DNA of 53,497 bases from positions 1 through 53,497 of the forward strand of contig NZ_JNIV01000021.1 of assembly GCF_000701405.1 (NCBI RefSeq), read 5' to 3'. Shown here piece by piece: positions 51,704 through 53,497 of the stretch. This stretch comes from Deinococcus marmoris DSM 12784. Its GTDB lineage: Bacteria; Deinococcota; Deinococci; Deinococcales; Deinococcaceae. The position numbers and the translations under genes were made by a program. How positions within the stretch are numbered: the stretch's first letter is position 1; the number at the start of each line of letters is the position of its first letter. The notes under the pieces are model-generated. The model did no database searches and was not told where the DNA came from. It was given only the letters and a program-made list of their open reading frames with translations.

Positions 51704-52719
51704 CTTGCCACCTCCTGCCCACGTAAATCGTGCGTCAGGCCAAAGTTGTCGCGATACAGGCTTTGGATGGCGCTGTATTCATCATCAGTCAGCGGCTTGG
51801 CATCGAAAGCGGCGACGTACTCTTTCAGCCCCTTCTCGTCGTAGATATTGGGCAGGACGCTCGCCATTGCCTGCGAGTGCAGCGCGAACTGAATGGCGAG
51901 CTGGCCGATGGTACGCCCGCTAACGAAGGGTTGCAGGTCCTCCACCTTCTTCAGGCCGTCTTCCATCCACGCCTTCTTCTTCGCATTGGTGGTCATGCGC
52001 CAGTTGCGGTGATCGCCCGGCTCGAACTCCGTTTCCAGCGTCATGTACCCCTCCAGCAGCCCGGAGGCGTGTGGCACGCGGGCCACGATGCTCACACCCA
52101 CTTCTTCGGCCACCGGGAGAATCTGTTCGCCCAGCACCTGCTCCAGCAGGTTGTAGATGATCTGGGTGGGGGCGTGGCGGTCCCGCACGGTGGCAATCCC
52201 TTCCTCGATCTGCCGCTCGTTCAGGGCCGGACCTAGGGCGGTGCCGTAGGCGCGGATCAGGCCCTCGGACTTCAGTTTGTCCAGTTCGGCCCACAGATCG
52301 TCCAGCGCAATGGCGTCCACGCGCGGGTTGTGAAGCTGATAAAAGTCGATGTAATCGGTGCCCAGCCGTTTCAGGCTCCCCTCCAGCGCCTTGCGGAGGT
52401 AGGCGGGCGTCCAGTCGTGCGGACGCTCCTGCTGCCCTGGACGGTCCGGGTTGTTGTAGATGTCGTAGCCGAACTTGGTGCCGATCACGATCTTCTCGCG
52501 CACGTCGCCCAGGGCCTCGCGCTGCATTTCCTCGGCGCGGCCCGAAGCGTAGGTGTCGGCGTTGTCGAAGTAGGTCACGCCCGCATCGAAGGCGTCGCGC
52601 AGCAGGCGTTTGCCCATGCCCTCGTCCTTCACACCCCACCAAGTTGTGCCCACCGTCCACACGCCGAAGCCCACGGCGCTCACGGTCAGGTCTGTTCCTT
52701 TTAACTCACGGTATTCCAT
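51700..52719 (-). CDS. Aldo/keto reductase
   Basis: 339 residues, NADPH-dependent. Tetrad: Asp and Tyr in [14 protein letters not shown], Lys in VIGTKFGYD, His in [10 protein letters not shown]. The region [16 protein letters not shown] and [16 protein letters not shown] are in the usual places. It is not close to the reductase at 29571. Co-transcribed with hemQ (4-bp overlap); whether the product helps heme metabolism is unknown. ATG at 52719 ([19 protein letters not shown]) is chosen over a GTG 9 bases upstream. Confidence 0.9.
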
Positions 52720-52916
52720 ATCCCGCACTCTGCCACTACCTCCGGGGGCGGGATGACCCCGAACGAGCGGTCAGGCCGCGACGGGGAAGTGGGCAGTTCT
52801 CATGAAATCGGACCCTGTTCTTAAACGTTCCACATGTAAGAAAACTGTCATACTGCGGCGTCCCTCCTACATCCCTGACCCAAAATCTGCGTATTGCCCG
52901 GCTGATCTGGAGACCC

Positions 52917-53276
52917 ATGACTGGAAAGTTCATTCCCTTTGCCCTCGGTTGCACCGCCCTGTTGCTGGCCGCCTGTTCCCAGACGCACACACCCGTAACC
53001 GCTCCTGATGGCAGCCTGCCCGCTGGCAGTCCGTATGCGGGCGGCAAGCAGTACCCCTGGACAGACCGCCTGGACGCCCCAGGCACTGATCCCTACGCGA
53101 AGGGGCGCAAGTACGACTGGTCCTCGCCCGTTGCCGCGTCCAGCGTGAAGGGGCAGGTCCTGAGCGATGGCCAGAACTTCCTCTCAGAGCGCGTTTATAA
53201 AGGGTCAGACCCGGTGGCAAGCTTGAGGTGTGAAACGCAAGCCTTACTCGTCGGACCTGACCCAAGCCCAGTTTAA
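52917..53276 (+). pseudogene. Lipoprotein gene interrupted by an IS element
   Basis: Lipobox LLLAAC with Cys20 follows a typical signal (IPFALGCTALLLAA). The mature part begins SQTHTPV and contains two GxKYxW-like repeats (GGKQYPWTD, KGRKYDWSS), then LSDGQNFLSERVYK. After about 53200 the frame is IS DNA and ends at an unrelated stop. The FLSERVYK end resembles the start of an NPCBM carbohydrate-binding domain (inference). TGGAG lies 6 bases before the ATG. Confidence 0.75.
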
Positions 53277-53497
53277 GCGGCTCGAACCACTCCTCCCCTC
53301 TGCCAAGCCAGGAGGGCGGCCACGCACGGTCGATCTCTACGAGGTGCTGTGCGCGATCATGTACGTCTTGCAGGGCGGCATTGCCTGGAGAAACCTGCCG
53401 CATGACTTTCCAGCGTGGCAGACGGTGTATTCGTACTTTCGCCGTTTTGAAGCTGACGGTTCATGGGAGGCGATCAATCGCGTCCTGGTGCGGGAAA
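53202..53497 (+). mobile_element. IS5-family insertion sequence, 5' part
   Basis: Non-coding end (GGGTCAGACC at 53202) then a transposase gene; the element continues beyond the window, so its far end and target duplication cannot be seen. Confidence 0.75.
53230..53497 (+). CDS. IS5 family transposase, N-terminal part
   Basis: GTG start (53230) then KRKPYSSDLTQAQFKRLEPL, PGGRPRTVDLYEVLCAIMYVLQGGIAWR in part, and PHDFPAWQTVYSYFRRF: the N-terminal DUF4096-type domain of IS5/IS427-group transposases, often the first of two frames joined by frameshifting. Cut by the window edge after 89 codons; the catalytic DDE part is not seen. Confidence 0.88.
   Translation, partial: MKRKPYSSDLTQAQFKRLEPLLPSAKPGGRPRTVDLYEVLCAIMYVLQGGIAWRNLPHDFPAWQTVYSYFRRFEADGSWEAINRVLVRE

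Overview
The window is a GC-rich chromosomal segment that most resembles a Deinococcus. Several things point there: a HemQ-type coproheme decarboxylase, a SpoVS-family protein in a non-sporulating context, a Deinococcus-style set of GAF-containing histidine kinases and GGDEF proteins, and a very common promoter layout in which a TANNNT -10 box lies 6-8 bases before the start codon, giving leaderless mRNAs. I count about 50 protein genes or gene remnants, three tRNA genes, two IS transposase fragments at the window edges, one short MITE-like element and a family of short dispersed repeats. There is no rRNA, no CRISPR array and no prophage.

Layout. 1-500: end of an IS66 transposase and a 163-bp MITE-like element. 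0.5-5.2 kb: MOSC protein, GNAT acetyltransferase, M28 peptidase, lepA. 5.5-11 kb: TPR-GGDEF protein, secreted protein, two-domain VOC dioxygenase-like protein, fructosamine kinase family protein, methylmalonyl-CoA epimerase, VanZ-like protein. 11.2-15.1 kb: moxR followed by one 972-residue protein that fuses a DUF58 half to a TgpA-type transglutaminase half. 15.1-21.8 kb: a signalling block with two related GAF-histidine kinases (the second frameshifted) and a GAF-GGDEF protein, separated by the dispersed repeats. 22.1-22.4 kb: two tRNA genes. 22.5-33.6 kb: regulators (TrmB, MocR, LuxR), rRNA methyltransferase, rpsT, recX, tRNA-Pro, two metallophosphoesterases, aldo/keto reductase, HtrA-like protease, ACT protein, GH16 glucanase. 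33.6-44.6 kb: GNAT, nitronate monooxygenase-like protein, HDAC-like protein, M55 peptidase, map, pentapeptide protein, spoVS, YugP-like peptidase, MIP18 and rhodanese genes, class III aminotransferase, BON-LysM protein. 44.7-46.2 kb: a PadR / HAAS-like / signal peptidase I operon. 46.2-50.2 kb: a NarL-type two-component operon with a DUF4097 protein between kinase and regulator, ending in a remnant of a second response regulator. 50.2-52.7 kb: MazEF-type toxin-antitoxin pair, hemQ, aldo/keto reductase. 52.9 kb to the end: a lipoprotein gene broken by an IS5-family element that runs off the window.

The most unusual signals are four. First, a roughly 140-bp inverted-repeat-ended element occurs three times, each time placed so that a TGA at one end is the stop codon of a neighbouring gene; in one copy the other end also supplies a start codon. 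Second, a consensus promoter is followed within about 6 bases of the predicted start by a perfect terminator hairpin. Third, the DUF58-TgpA fusion. Fourth, a diverged copy of a response regulator C-terminus lies 0.5 kb beyond the intact gene. All assignments were made by reading the sequence; no database search was run.
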